A stretch of 18,793 nucleotides of DNA from Campylobacteraceae bacterium (GTDB lineage: Bacteria > Campylobacterota > Campylobacteria > Campylobacterales > Sulfurospirillaceae), in the NCBI GenBank assembly GCA_027040375.1, contig JALUMJ010000216.1:1-18793 (forward strand), in the 5' to 3' direction. Position 1 is the stretch's first letter; every line of letters begins with the position of its first letter. The notes beneath the pieces are model-generated. The model searched no databases, was not told the DNA's origin, and was given only the letters and a program-made list of their open reading frames with translations. A program made the translations under genes and the position numbers. Of the stretch, positions 1 through 7,301 are shown one piece after another.

Positions 1-202
1 TCTTATAATTAAACTCCATTTTTATGCCAGGGTGTTCGAGGACAAAAAAAAGTGTATCATTTTTTTGATATATAAATCTCGTAAATTCTCTGATACTCTT
101 TGGCAATAAAGACAACAGTTTATTGTAGCAATCTACATGTTGTAAATTTTTTAAATAAGGTTTAGATTTTAAATGAGAAATTATCTGATTAGCTGTTTTC
201 AT
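1..202 (-). CDS. DUF721/DciA-like protein, N-terminal part (cut by window start)
   Basis: An open frame runs from ATG at 202 down to base 1 with no stop, giving the first 67 residues. It begins MKTANQIISHLKSKPYL, followed by a mixed region and a strand-rich stretch (TLFFVLEHPGIKMEF, about residues 50-64). This short N-terminal helix followed by a strand-forming segment resembles the DUF721 family, whose best known member, DciA, loads the replicative helicase in many bacteria. Assignment to that family is by general resemblance only, and a DciA role here is inference. The start overlaps 30 bases of the divergent small lipoprotein gene. A perfect extended -10 box lies so close that the mRNA would begin at the A of the ATG. 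No good Shine-Dalgarno sequence precedes it, which fits a leaderless message. The C-terminus lies outside the window. Confidence 0.6.
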   Translation of the reverse strand, partial: MKTANQIISHLKSKPYLKNLQHVDCYNKLLSLLPKSIREFTRFIYQKNDTLFFVLEHPGIKMEFNYK

Positions 203-304
203 ATTTTAATTATAGCATCTCTTGGCTTTAATTTTATAGGTTGTGGTTATAAAGCACCACCAGTTTATAAATCACAAACAAATAGTACAAAAACACTCAA
301 ATGA
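173..304 (+). CDS. LptM-like small lipoprotein (43 aa)
   Basis: ATG at 173 opens a 43-residue frame ending in TGA at 302-304. An in-frame TAA at 170-172 rules out a longer protein. It has a basic N-terminus (MRNYLIS), a hydrophobic stretch of about 18 residues and a lipobox-like FIGC with Cys24, followed by GYKAPPVY and a short polar tail. The block after the cysteine matches the CGxKGPLY pattern of the LPAM_2/LptM (YifL) family of tiny outer-membrane lipoproteins. In E. coli, LptM assists oxidative maturation of LptD, and lptD is present in this window. The stop overlaps the nadB start (ATGA at 301-304), so translation is probably coupled. An AAGG at 157-160 is rather far from the start. The 5' end overlaps the divergent DUF721-like gene by 30 bases. 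Lipoprotein nature is fairly sure; LptM orthology is inferred. Confidence 0.7.
   Translation: MRNYLISCFHILIIASLGFNFIGCGYKAPPVYKSQTNSTKTLK
209..217 (-). promoter_or_regulatory. Extended -10 promoter of the DUF721-like gene (leaderless)
   Basis: On the minus strand, bases 217 to 209 read TGCTATAAT, a perfect extended -10 element (TGn plus TATAAT). If the last T of the hexamer is -7, +1 falls on base 202, the A of the ATG of the DUF721-like gene. No clear -35 is visible, which is usual for sigma70-type promoters in Campylobacterota. The site lies inside the coding sequence of the lptM-like gene on the other strand. Confidence 0.6.
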
Positions 305-1761
305 AATGCAAATATGATGTCGTCATTATAGGAGCTGGAGTTGCAGGTTTACATACAGCACTTTCTTTGGATGACGATACTGATGTTTTGGTTTTAGCAA
401 AAGATTATGCTTGGGAATGCAATACCTTTTACGCTCAAGGCGGAGTTGCGGTTGCCGTGGATGAAGAAGATATTCCCTACCATATAAAAGACACTTTAAA
501 TGCAGGAGCTGGGCTTTGTGATGAGGGAGCGGTTGATATTTTGTGCCATGAGGGGCCAGTTGTTATAAAAGAGTTTATAGAACATGGTTTTAAATTTGAC
601 AAAGATAGAGATGGAAATCTGTTATACACCAAAGAAGCAGCACACTCAAGAAATAGAATTTTACATGCAGGCGGTGATGCCACGGGGAGACATATACATC
701 AATTTTTGATGGATAAATTAAAATTTCCAATTTTGTACAATACTCAAGTTACAGACCTTTTGATAGAAAACGGTGTGTGTTACGGTGTAAGAGTTTATCA
801 TAACAATGAAATCTTCAATATTTATGCAAAAAAGGTTGTGATAGCTAGTGGAGGAGTTGGGTCTTTGTATGAATATCATACAAATGCGAGAACTATAAGT
901 GCTGACATGCAAGGTATTTGCTTGATGCGTAACATTGAGTTACGAGATATGGAGATGATGCAATTTCATCCAACAGTTTTTGTTCAAAGCAGCGCGGTAC
1001 GAAAGCAATTGTTGAGCGAATCTTTAAGAGGTGAGGGTGCTAAAGTTATAGATGAGGACGGAAAAAGATTTTTATTTGATTATGATGATAGAGGCGAATT
1101 GAGCCCTAGAAATATCGTTTCACAGGCTATTTTTGATTATCAACTTAAAACAAATAAAAAAGTATTTTTAGACCTTAGTAATTTTGAAGAGGGATTTTTT
1201 ATGAAAAGATTTCCTAGTATATACTTTAATATGACAAATATGGGATACAATGTTCCTTTTGATTTGGTGCCAATTTCTCCTGCATTTCATTATGCTATGG
1301 GTGGCATAAAAAGTGATTTTTTTGGAAGAGTCCCTAGTGTTTCTTCACTATATACAGTCGGAGAATCGGCAAATACCAGAGTGCATGGAGCCAATAGATT
1401 GGCTAGTAACTCCCTTTTGGAGGGTTTAGTTTTTTCAAAAAGAGTTGCACTTGATATAAAATTGACTCTAAAAGAAAAAAAGAAAAAAGTAGAGTTTGAT
1501 GAAGTAGAACCAAGCTTGATAAACAAAATAGACAAAAACTTGAAAAATGAACTAAGAGATTTGATGTGGAATTGTGCTGGAATCAAAAGAGAAGAGAAAA
1601 AATTAAAAAAAGCTTTGAATAGAGTAGAAGACATGTTAAAATTGTCAATTGGAAAACTTTTAAGACTAAGACTGTTAAGTTCAAGAGAGATTATAAAAAG
1701 TGCCCTTAATAGAAAAGAGTCTTTAGGGGCACATTATATAGAAAAAGGAGAAAAAATATGA
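301..1761 (+). CDS. nadB: L-aspartate oxidase NadB
   Basis: FAD-dependent cytoplasmic enzyme that oxidises L-aspartate to iminoaspartate, the first step of de novo NAD synthesis; NadA (not in this window) then makes quinolinate. The N-terminus carries the Rossmann dinucleotide motif VVIIGAGVAGL (residues 8-17). It is followed by NTFYAQGGVAVA (41-52), HAGGDATGRHI (122-132), QFHPT (221-225), SESLRGEGA (239-247) and TRVHGANRLASNSLLEG (359-375). These are conserved substrate- and FAD-site blocks of the fumarate reductase/NadB superfamily, and the HGANRLASNSLLE block is typical of NadB. At 486 residues it is shorter than the roughly 540 of E. coli, mainly in the C-terminal helical domain, which is still present (about 410-486). 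The start overlaps the stop of the small lipoprotein gene, and the stop overlaps the nhaD start (ATGA at 1758). Confidence 0.95.
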   Translation: MKCKYDVVIIGAGVAGLHTALSLDDDTDVLVLAKDYAWECNTFYAQGGVAVAVDEEDIPYHIKDTLNAGAGLCDEGAVDILCHEGPVVIKEFIEHGFKFDKDRDGNLLYTKEAAHSRNRILHAGGDATGRHIHQFLMDKLKFPILYNTQVTDLLIENGVCYGVRVYHNNEIFNIYAKKVVIASGGVGSLYEYHTNARTISADMQGICLMRNIELRDMEMMQFHPTVFVQSSAVRKQLLSESLRGEGAKVIDEDGKRFLFDYDDRGELSPRNIVSQAIFDYQLKTNKKVFLDLSNFEEGFFMKRFPSIYFNMTNMGYNVPFDLVPISPAFHYAMGGIKSDFFGRVPSVSSLYTVGESANTRVHGANRLASNSLLEGLVFSKRVALDIKLTLKEKKKKVEFDEVEPSLINKIDKNLKNELRDLMWNCAGIKREEKKLKKALNRVEDMLKLSIGKLLRLRLLSSREIIKSALNRKESLGAHYIEKGEKI

Positions 1762-3107
1762 AAATATTAGGGTTATTATTGCTTTTTGCACTTAGTGCAT
1801 TTGCACAAGGTGGGGAGCCGATGACTGGAACTTGGGTTGGAATTGTTTCATTGGTAATTTTTGTAGTTGGATACTATATCATAGCTACCGAAGAGAGTTA
1901 CCATATAAATAAAGCAAAACCAGCGCTATTTATAGGAACATTTATATTTATGTTGATTGGTTTTTACTTTTATATAAATGGTCTAGACACAGAGCCTCTC
2001 TCAAAAGAGGTAGATGAGCTTATACTTGAAATCGCAGAAATATTCTTTTTCCTAATGGTTGCTATGACTTATATAGAGACTTTGATCGAAAGAAATGTCT
2101 TTAATGCTTTAAAATACAACTTGGTTTCAAAAGGATACTCGTACAAAAAACTATTTTGGATCACAGGAACACTCGCTTTTTTTATAAGTCCAGTCGCGGA
2201 TAACTTAACAACAGCTTTGATCCTTTCTACTGTACTAGTTACAATCGAAAAAGAAAAAAGAGAATTTTTGGTACCAAGCGCTATAAACATAGTAGTTGCG
2301 GCAAATGCTGGAGGGGCTTGGAGCCCTTTTGGCGATATCACCACTCTTATGTCTTGGACAGCTGAAAAAGCTGGATTTGTTGATTTCTTTTACTTATTTC
2401 CTCCTTCTATAATCGGCTGGTTTGTTACAGCTTGGTTACTCTCATTGTTTGTGCCAAAAGATAAACCGCATTTTGATGCAAAAAAAGAGAAAAAAGAAGA
2501 AGTTTACCAAGGTGGTAAAGTGGTTATATTTTTAGGGCTCACAACTATCATTAGTGCAGTCTTGGCTCACCAGTTATTTCATCTTCCTGCTATGTGGGGC
2601 ATGATGTTTGGGCTTTCATTGCTAAAATTATACTCTTATAGATTGAAGAGAAAATACGATAATGACATACATATTTTTAAGTCAATGAGCAGAATAGAGC
2701 ATGATACGCTACTGTTTTTTGTAGGAATCTTAGCAGCAGTTGGTGGATTGCATTTTCTAGGCTATCTTGATATGGCAGCAAAACTTTACACTACTGCAGG
2801 ACCAGATGCTGTAAATATAGGTGTGGGATTCTTATCCGCCATAGTAGATAATGTTCCAGTTATGAGTGCAGTTTTAAAATCAAATCCAGATATGGGTGTT
2901 GATCAGTGGTTATTAGTAACCATGACAGCGGGGATTGGTGGAAGTTTGATCAGTTTTGGCTCAGCCGCTGGAGTCGGAGTCATGGGAAAATTAAGAGGAA
3001 TTTATACATTTGGCGCTCATATGAAATATGCATGGACCATATTGGTTGGATATATTTTATCTATCGTAGTTTGGTATATTCAATTTGAAACATTACATTT
3101 ATTTTAA
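1758..3107 (+). CDS. nhaD: Na+/H+ antiporter NhaD
   Basis: Inner-membrane sodium/proton antiporter of the NhaD/ion-transporter (IT) superfamily, which exports Na+ in exchange for H+. The 449-residue protein is hydrophobic throughout. Its hydrophobic N-terminus (MKILGLLLLFALSAFAQGG) looks like a cleavable signal peptide. Family motifs are SPVADNLTTALIL (144-156), NAGGAWSPFGDITTLM (183-198), SAIVDNVPVMSAVL (360-373) and GSLISFGSAAGVGVMG (395-410). The acidic and amide residues in these broken-helix blocks are expected to bind the ion. A charged cytoplasmic loop (KKEKKEEV, about 242-249) divides the two halves. The start overlaps the nadB stop by 4 bases, and AAAGGAG at 1744-1750 serves as ribosome binding site. 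Nothing suggests a functional tie to NAD synthesis; the pairing looks like operon packing. Confidence 0.93.
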   Translation: MKILGLLLLFALSAFAQGGEPMTGTWVGIVSLVIFVVGYYIIATEESYHINKAKPALFIGTFIFMLIGFYFYINGLDTEPLSKEVDELILEIAEIFFFLMVAMTYIETLIERNVFNALKYNLVSKGYSYKKLFWITGTLAFFISPVADNLTTALILSTVLVTIEKEKREFLVPSAINIVVAANAGGAWSPFGDITTLMSWTAEKAGFVDFFYLFPPSIIGWFVTAWLLSLFVPKDKPHFDAKKEKKEEVYQGGKVVIFLGLTTIISAVLAHQLFHLPAMWGMMFGLSLLKLYSYRLKRKYDNDIHIFKSMSRIEHDTLLFFVGILAAVGGLHFLGYLDMAAKLYTTAGPDAVNIGVGFLSAIVDNVPVMSAVLKSNPDMGVDQWLLVTMTAGIGGSLISFGSAAGVGVMGKLRGIYTFGAHMKYAWTILVGYILSIVVWYIQFETLHLF

Positions 3108-3119
3108 GGATATGATAAT

Positions 3120-4670
3120 ATGAAATTTATTCCAATTATAGTTTTGGATTTTGGCTCACAATATACGCAGTTAATAGCTAGAAGAATGAGAGAAGAAAAG
3201 GTATATTGTGAGATTTTACCGTACAATGAACCCATAGAGAATATAAAAAAGAAAAATCCGCAAGGCATAATCCTCTCAGGTGGCCCAGCTTCTGTTTATG
3301 ATGAGGAAGCTTATAAGCCAGATAGTGAGATTTTTGAACTTGGTATCCCAATTTTAAGTATTTGCTATGGAATGCAATTGGTAATAGACCATTTTAACGG
3401 AAAAATAGTTCCAGCACTTCACCATGAGTATGGAAAAGCACAGATAACATTTGATGAATTAGATGGAAAAATTAGCCCAATATTTAAAGATACAGATGAT
3501 GGACAGATTGTATGGATGTCGCATGCTGATAGGGCGGAAAGTTTGCCTGAGGGTTTTGTGAGAATTGCTCATAGTGCAAATTCTCCTTACGCAGCAGTTG
3601 CAAATGAAGAAAAGAAGATATATGCTTTGCAATTTCACCCTGAAGTTTCTCACTCGGCTCAAGGTGGAACGATTTTGAGAAATTTTGCAAAACAGATTTG
3701 TGGATGTGAAACAACTTGGAATATGGGCTCCTTCGCAAAAGAACAAATCGAAAAAATCAGAGAAACAGTAAAAGACGGAAAAGTACTGTGTGCTGTTAGT
3801 GGTGGAGTTGATAGCTCAGTAGTAGCCGCACTTTTAAATGAAGCTATAGGGGATAAACTCATAGCCATATTTGTGGATACTGGACTTTTAAGGGCAAATG
3901 AGAGAGAAGATGTGGAAAATATGTTTAAATCAAAACTAAAAATCCCTCTTATCACGATAGATGCTACACAAACATATCTAACTCGCTTAAAAGGTGTCGT
4001 TGACCCTGAAGAAAAAAGAAAGATAATAGGCCATACTTTTATAGAGATATTTGCAGCAGAAGCTAAAAAGTTTGAAAATATAAAATATTTGGCACAAGGA
4101 ACTCTATATCCAGATGTCATAGAGTCAGTTTCCGTAAAAGGTCCAAGCAAAACTATCAAATCACATCACAATGTAGGAGGACTTCCTAGTTGGATGAAAT
4201 TTGAATTAATCGAGCCTTTGAGAGAACTTTTTAAAGATGAGGTAAGAGTTCTTGGCATGGAGCTTGGAATATCAAGAGAGATGATAGCTAGACATCCATT
4301 TCCAGGACCCGGACTTGCTATTAGAATTATGGGCGAAATCAATACTGATGATTTAAAACTTTTAAGACTTGCTGATGTTATTATGCTAGATGAGTTAAAA
4401 TCAAGTGGCTACTATGATAAAACATGGCAAGCTTTTACAGTTTTATTAAATGTCAAAAGTGTGGGAGTTATGGGCGATAACAGAACTTATGACAATACAA
4501 TCTGCGTAAGAATCGTCGAAAGCGTTGATGGAATGACAGCCACTTTTGCTAGATTGCCTCATGACTTGCTTGAACGCATGAGTAGCAGAATTATCAACGA
4601 AGTAGATGGTGTAAACAGAGTTGTTTATGATATATCTTCTAAACCGCCTTCAACCATAGAGTGGGAATGA
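3120..4670 (+). CDS. guaA: GMP synthase (glutamine-hydrolysing) GuaA
   Basis: Converts XMP to GMP using glutamine and ATP; cytoplasmic, last step of the guanine branch of purine synthesis. The N-terminal class I glutamine amidotransferase domain has SGGPASVY (53-60) and the triad Cys82 (ICYGMQ), His173 and Glu175 (QFHPEVS). The ATP pyrophosphatase domain has the P-loop SGGVDSS (227-233). The C-terminal dimerisation domain has [17 protein letters not shown] and ends in the characteristic STIEWE. The length, 516 residues, is close to the usual 510-525. ATG at 3120 places the protein close to the conserved [16 protein letters not shown] block, with AAGGA at 3106-3110 upstream, overlapping the nhaD stop. 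It lies 12 bases after nhaD and is followed at once by hemD. No feature suggests guanine-specific regulation here. Confidence 0.97.
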   Translation: MKFIPIIVLDFGSQYTQLIARRMREEKVYCEILPYNEPIENIKKKNPQGIILSGGPASVYDEEAYKPDSEIFELGIPILSICYGMQLVIDHFNGKIVPALHHEYGKAQITFDELDGKISPIFKDTDDGQIVWMSHADRAESLPEGFVRIAHSANSPYAAVANEEKKIYALQFHPEVSHSAQGGTILRNFAKQICGCETTWNMGSFAKEQIEKIRETVKDGKVLCAVSGGVDSSVVAALLNEAIGDKLIAIFVDTGLLRANEREDVENMFKSKLKIPLITIDATQTYLTRLKGVVDPEEKRKIIGHTFIEIFAAEAKKFENIKYLAQGTLYPDVIESVSVKGPSKTIKSHHNVGGLPSWMKFELIEPLRELFKDEVRVLGMELGISREMIARHPFPGPGLAIRIMGEINTDDLKLLRLADVIMLDELKSSGYYDKTWQAFTVLLNVKSVGVMGDNRTYDNTICVRIVESVDGMTATFARLPHDLLERMSSRIINEVDGVNRVVYDISSKPPSTIEWE

Positions 4671-4671
4671 T

Positions 4672-5319
4672 GTGCCAAAAATTTATCTTTTAAATAGTGA
4701 TAAATTTGAAAATATACAAAATCTTCCTGTAATCAAAATCAATTTTTTTCAAATAAAGATTGATTTTGATTTATATGATGCTTTGATATTTACCTCAAAA
4801 AACGCAGTCAGAGCCATAGAAAATATAGATAAAAAGTGGAGAGAAAAAGAGATATACTCCATAGGTAAAGGAACATCAAAAGAGATAAATAGACATGATG
4901 CAAATCTAGTTTATACAGCAAAAAATTCATACGGCGACACATTTGCAGATGAAATTAAATCAAAGCTGCAAGGTAAAAAAGTGCTTTTTCCTAGAGCAAA
5001 AATAGTAACTTCTAAGCTAAATAAAATTTTATTAGATTGTGGCATTAGTTTAGATGAAGAAATTATTTATGAAACTACATGTAAGAGCATAGATAAGCAA
5101 AATAAACCGGAGAAAAACTCTGTTATCATATTTACTTCCCCCTCGACTGTAAATTGTTTTTTAAAGAATTTTGATTGGGATAAAAGTTATAAGGCGATTT
5201 GCATAGGAAAAGTAACAGCTAAAGCAATCCCAGATGACATAAAAATCCAATTTAGTGATGAGCAAACGATAAAGAGTTGCATAGTAAAGGCGAAACAAAT
5301 CAAAAATAGCAAATCTTAA
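4672..5319 (+). CDS. hemD: Uroporphyrinogen-III synthase HemD
   Basis: Probable cytoplasmic enzyme closing hydroxymethylbilane into uroporphyrinogen III, the branch point to haem, sirohaem and cobalamin. The 215-residue protein has the size and two alternating alpha/beta lobes of HemD. Weak but typical motifs are YDALIFTSKNAVRAI (about 35-49), the Gly-rich YSIGKGTS region, KVLFPRAKI, the NSVIIFTSPSTVNCFL block and the C-terminal AICIGKVTAKAI. HemD sequences diverge widely, so assignment rests on this pattern more than on catalytic residues. The start is GTG at 4672, one base after the guaA stop; the nearby ATGs at 4667 and 4670 are out of frame. GGGAA at 4663-4667 is a close, weak ribosome binding site. 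It is the last gene of the first plus-strand run, and the promoter of the downstream RNA gene begins right after its stop. Confidence 0.85.
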   Translation: MPKIYLLNSDKFENIQNLPVIKINFFQIKIDFDLYDALIFTSKNAVRAIENIDKKWREKEIYSIGKGTSKEINRHDANLVYTAKNSYGDTFADEIKSKLQGKKVLFPRAKIVTSKLNKILLDCGISLDEEIIYETTCKSIDKQNKPEKNSVIIFTSPSTVNCFLKNFDWDKSYKAICIGKVTAKAIPDDIKIQFSDEQTIKSCIVKAKQIKNSKS

Positions 5320-5331
5320 GCAAAATTGCTT
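5318..5331. repeat. Short inverted repeat between hemD stop and the RNA promoter
   Basis: AAGCAA and TTGCTT arms separated by AA overlap the hemD stop and sit just before the TATAAT at 5332. It could be a weak terminator hairpin (5-bp stem, 4-base loop) or an operator for the RNA promoter. I cannot decide from one sequence. Confidence 0.3.
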
Positions 5332-5337
5332 TATAAT
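5332..5337 (+). promoter_or_regulatory. -10 box of the 6S-like RNA
   Basis: TATAAT at 5332-5337 places +1 at about 5344, one base before the outer helix of the folded RNA (5345). No convincing -35 is visible. The agreement between predicted start and RNA structure supports it. Confidence 0.65.
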
Positions 5338-5343
5338 TACGAT

Positions 5344-5567
5344 GTATCTGAGTGAAGCGACAGCGTTTTATGAGGGTCCAACATATTGTTTTTTGTGGAA
5401 CGGGTATTTTGCTGGTGCGTCTGTATTTTTGTTTGAGTCTTTTTTGAGATTAGAATCTGCAGCCTAAAGGCAAGATTAGTTCTACATCGTTGGCTTTAAC
5501 CGGGCCAAAAAGTAAACGAACGCCCACTTGGGTAAGCAGTATATGCTTTGCATATACTGCTTTTTTT
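5344..5567 (+). ncRNA. ssrS: Probable 6S RNA
   Basis: This 261-base gap between hemD and purD has no plausible frame but folds into a rod. The outer helix pairs 5345-5354 with 5525-5534 (10 bp with three G-U). Inner helices are 5357-5359/5521-5523, CGTTT 5364-5368/AAACG 5514-5518 and GGTCC 5375-5379/GGGCC 5502-5506. An open bubble of about 15 and 16 bases follows (5380-5394 and 5486-5501). An upper arm then starts with GTGGAAC 5395-5401/GTTCTAC 5479-5485 and continues through TTGCT/GGCAA to a U-rich end. Closing stem, central bubble and apical arm are the hallmark of 6S RNA, which mimics an open promoter and sequesters sigma70-RNA polymerase. The length of about 190 bases before the terminator also fits. 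The alternative is a cis-acting leader of purD. The fold was done by hand. Confidence 0.68.
5536..5567 (+). terminator. Intrinsic terminator of the 6S-like RNA
   Basis: A perfect 11-bp stem, GCAGTATATGC at 5536-5546 and GCATATACTGC at 5550-5560, has a TTT loop and is followed by seven T at 5561-5567. This is a textbook intrinsic terminator. The T-tract ends one base before the GGAG of the purD ribosome binding site, so purD depends on readthrough or on a promoter inside the RNA gene. Confidence 0.9.
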
Positions 5568-5580
5568 AGGAGTTTTTTCA

Positions 5581-6849
5581 ATGGATATTTTGATAGTAGG
5601 TAGCGGTGGTCGTGAATACTCGATAGCACTTGCACTAAAAAAAGATAAAGAAGTCGGTACTGTTTATATGGCGCCAGGAAACGGTGCTACACAAAGAATT
5701 GCTGTAAATATAGATATAAAAGATTTTGATGAATTAGCAGATTTTGTACAAAATAATAGTATAGATTTAACAATAGTAGGTCCTGAAGCACCGTTAGTCG
5801 AAGGTATAGTCGATGTTTTTAACGAACGAAAACTTCCAATCTTTGGTGCATCTAAAAAAGCTTCGAGATTAGAAGGTTCAAAAGTTTATATGAAGAATTT
5901 TCTAAAGAAATATAACATTCCAACGGCTTCATATATCCAGACAGATGATTTAAAAGAGGCAACTGATTTTATAGAAAGTTTGACTGAGCCAATAGTCATA
6001 AAAGCTGATGGACTATGCGGTGGAAAAGGTGTGATAATCGCACAAACAAAACTTGAAGCCACGGAAGCTGCAAGAGATATGCTTAGTGGAGATAGCTTTG
6101 GTGATGCAGGAAAATTTATCATCGTAGAAGAATTTTTAGATGGATATGAACTCTCTGTCTTTGCGGTGTGTGATGGGGAAAATTATAAGATTTTGCCAGC
6201 TGCACAAGATCATAAGAGATTGCTCGATGGTGATAATGGACCAAATACTGGGGGAATGGGAGCATATGCACCAACTCCTTTGATAAATGATGAATTATAT
6301 AAAAAGGTAGAAAAGCAAGTTGTCATCCCAACACTTGAAGGAATGCAAAAAGAGGGCAGCCCGTATAGTGGAGTTTTATTTATTGGATTAATGATTATAA
6401 ATGATGAGCCAATCGTGCTTGAGTATAATGTAAGATTTGGTGATCCTGAATGTGAGGTTTTGATGCCTCTTTTAGAAACACCTGCAAGCCAACTTTTTTA
6501 CAAGGCTGCTACCAAAGATTTACAAAACTTGGATTTGGAATTTTATGATAAATACGCAGTAGCCGTAGTTGTTGCTAGTCAAAAATACCCATATTCAGGC
6601 TCAACCCCGTCTGAAATAATAGTTGATGAAAATGTTCATGATGAATTAGATGGCACACACATAGTTTATGCTGGAGTGAGCAAGGAAGATGAAAAATTAT
6701 ATGCAACTGGTGGCAGAGTTTTGCTATGTGTGGGCTTGGGTGAAAGCATAAAAGAAGCTAGAGATAAAGCATATTTGCTTTGTGGACAAGTTCATTTTGC
6801 TGGAAAACAATTTAGACTGGACATAGCATATCAGGCACTTAATAAATGA
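5581..6849 (+). CDS. purD: Phosphoribosylamine-glycine ligase PurD
   Basis: GAR synthetase of de novo purine synthesis; joins glycine to phosphoribosylamine with ATP. The protein is 422 residues, the usual length. The N-terminal domain starts MDILIVGSGGREYSIA (the GxGGRE motif). The ATP-grasp region has VIKADGLCGGKGV, VEEFLDGYELSVFAV, AQDHKRLLDGDNGPNTGGMG and the family signature RFGDPECE. I chose ATG 5581 because AGGAG at 5568-5572 is spaced 8 bases from it and the product begins exactly at the conserved strand. An in-frame ATG at 5548 lies inside the upstream terminator hairpin and has no ribosome binding site. The gene directly follows the 6S-like RNA and its stop overlaps the next gene (ATGA at 6846). 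With guaA upstream, two purine genes occur in this window but in separate runs. Confidence 0.96.
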   Translation: MDILIVGSGGREYSIALALKKDKEVGTVYMAPGNGATQRIAVNIDIKDFDELADFVQNNSIDLTIVGPEAPLVEGIVDVFNERKLPIFGASKKASRLEGSKVYMKNFLKKYNIPTASYIQTDDLKEATDFIESLTEPIVIKADGLCGGKGVIIAQTKLEATEAARDMLSGDSFGDAGKFIIVEEFLDGYELSVFAVCDGENYKILPAAQDHKRLLDGDNGPNTGGMGAYAPTPLINDELYKKVEKQVVIPTLEGMQKEGSPYSGVLFIGLMIINDEPIVLEYNVRFGDPECEVLMPLLETPASQLFYKAATKDLQNLDLEFYDKYAVAVVVASQKYPYSGSTPSEIIVDENVHDELDGTHIVYAGVSKEDEKLYATGGRVLLCVGLGESIKEARDKAYLLCGQVHFAGKQFRLDIAYQALNK

Positions 6850-7301
6850 GTGATGAAGAGATAATAGAAAGATTTGAAAGGGAAAACATATCCCTTGCGA
6901 GTATTAAAAAAAGAGCTTTTGCTTATACGATTGATGAAATTCTAATTTCTGTTTTATTTATGATTATATATTTTGGGCAAATTCCGAAGGATGCTAGCTA
7001 TACTGAAACTATAAATTTACTAAATGGCTTATTTAGCTATATAATTTTGTTAAAAATAATATATCAAGCCTTTTTTGTTTGGGCTTATGGAGCAACTCCT
7101 GGAAAAATGCTAATGAAGATAAGAGTTATCTCTACTATCGACTTAGACAATCCAAATATTTTGTATTCGCTTAATCGTGCTTTGATAAGAATCGTAAGTG
7201 AATCGCTGTTTTATATAGGTTTTTTATGGGCTTTGACAAATCCAAAAAGAGAAACATGGCATGACAGGGTTGCAAGAACGCTGGTGATTAATGCTTATTA
7301 G
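6846..7301 (+). CDS. RDD family membrane protein
   Basis: A 151-residue inner-membrane protein of the RDD family. The family-defining residues appear in KKRAFAYTIDEIL (Arg and Asp in the first helix, about residues 21-33). Later come the GATPGKMLMKIRVI loop-and-helix block and the NRALIRIVSE region. Hydrophobic segments lie at about 28-45, 64-82 and 117-132. The molecular role of RDD proteins is poorly known; some have been linked to ion transport, and I do not assign a function. The start overlaps the purD stop by 4 bases and the 3' end overlaps lptD by 11 bases, so it is translated in a coupled run. Its placement before lptD suggests conserved synteny, not a proven envelope role. Confidence 0.88.
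   Translation: MSDEEIIERFERENISLASIKKRAFAYTIDEILISVLFMIIYFGQIPKDASYTETINLLNGLFSYIILLKIIYQAFFVWAYGATPGKMLMKIRVISTIDLDNPNILYSLNRALIRIVSESLFYIGFLWALTNPKRETWHDRVARTLVINAY

Noticed and set aside
3459..4159. Long antisense frames within guaA (95, 84 and 166 aa)
   Set aside because: They are shadows of the well-conserved guaA frame, with no ribosome binding sites or recognisable domains.
5344..5535. tmRNA, RNase P RNA or SRP RNA in the hemD-purD gap
   Set aside because: No tRNA-like end or tag frame, no RNase P core motifs and no SRP GGAAGGAAGC-type loop; length and rod-with-bubble fold fit 6S better.
5548..5580. N-terminal extension of PurD from an upstream ATG
   Set aside because: ATG 5548 lies in the terminator hairpin, has no ribosome binding site and adds residues before the conserved first strand. 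AGGAG at 5568-5572 clearly serves ATG 5581.
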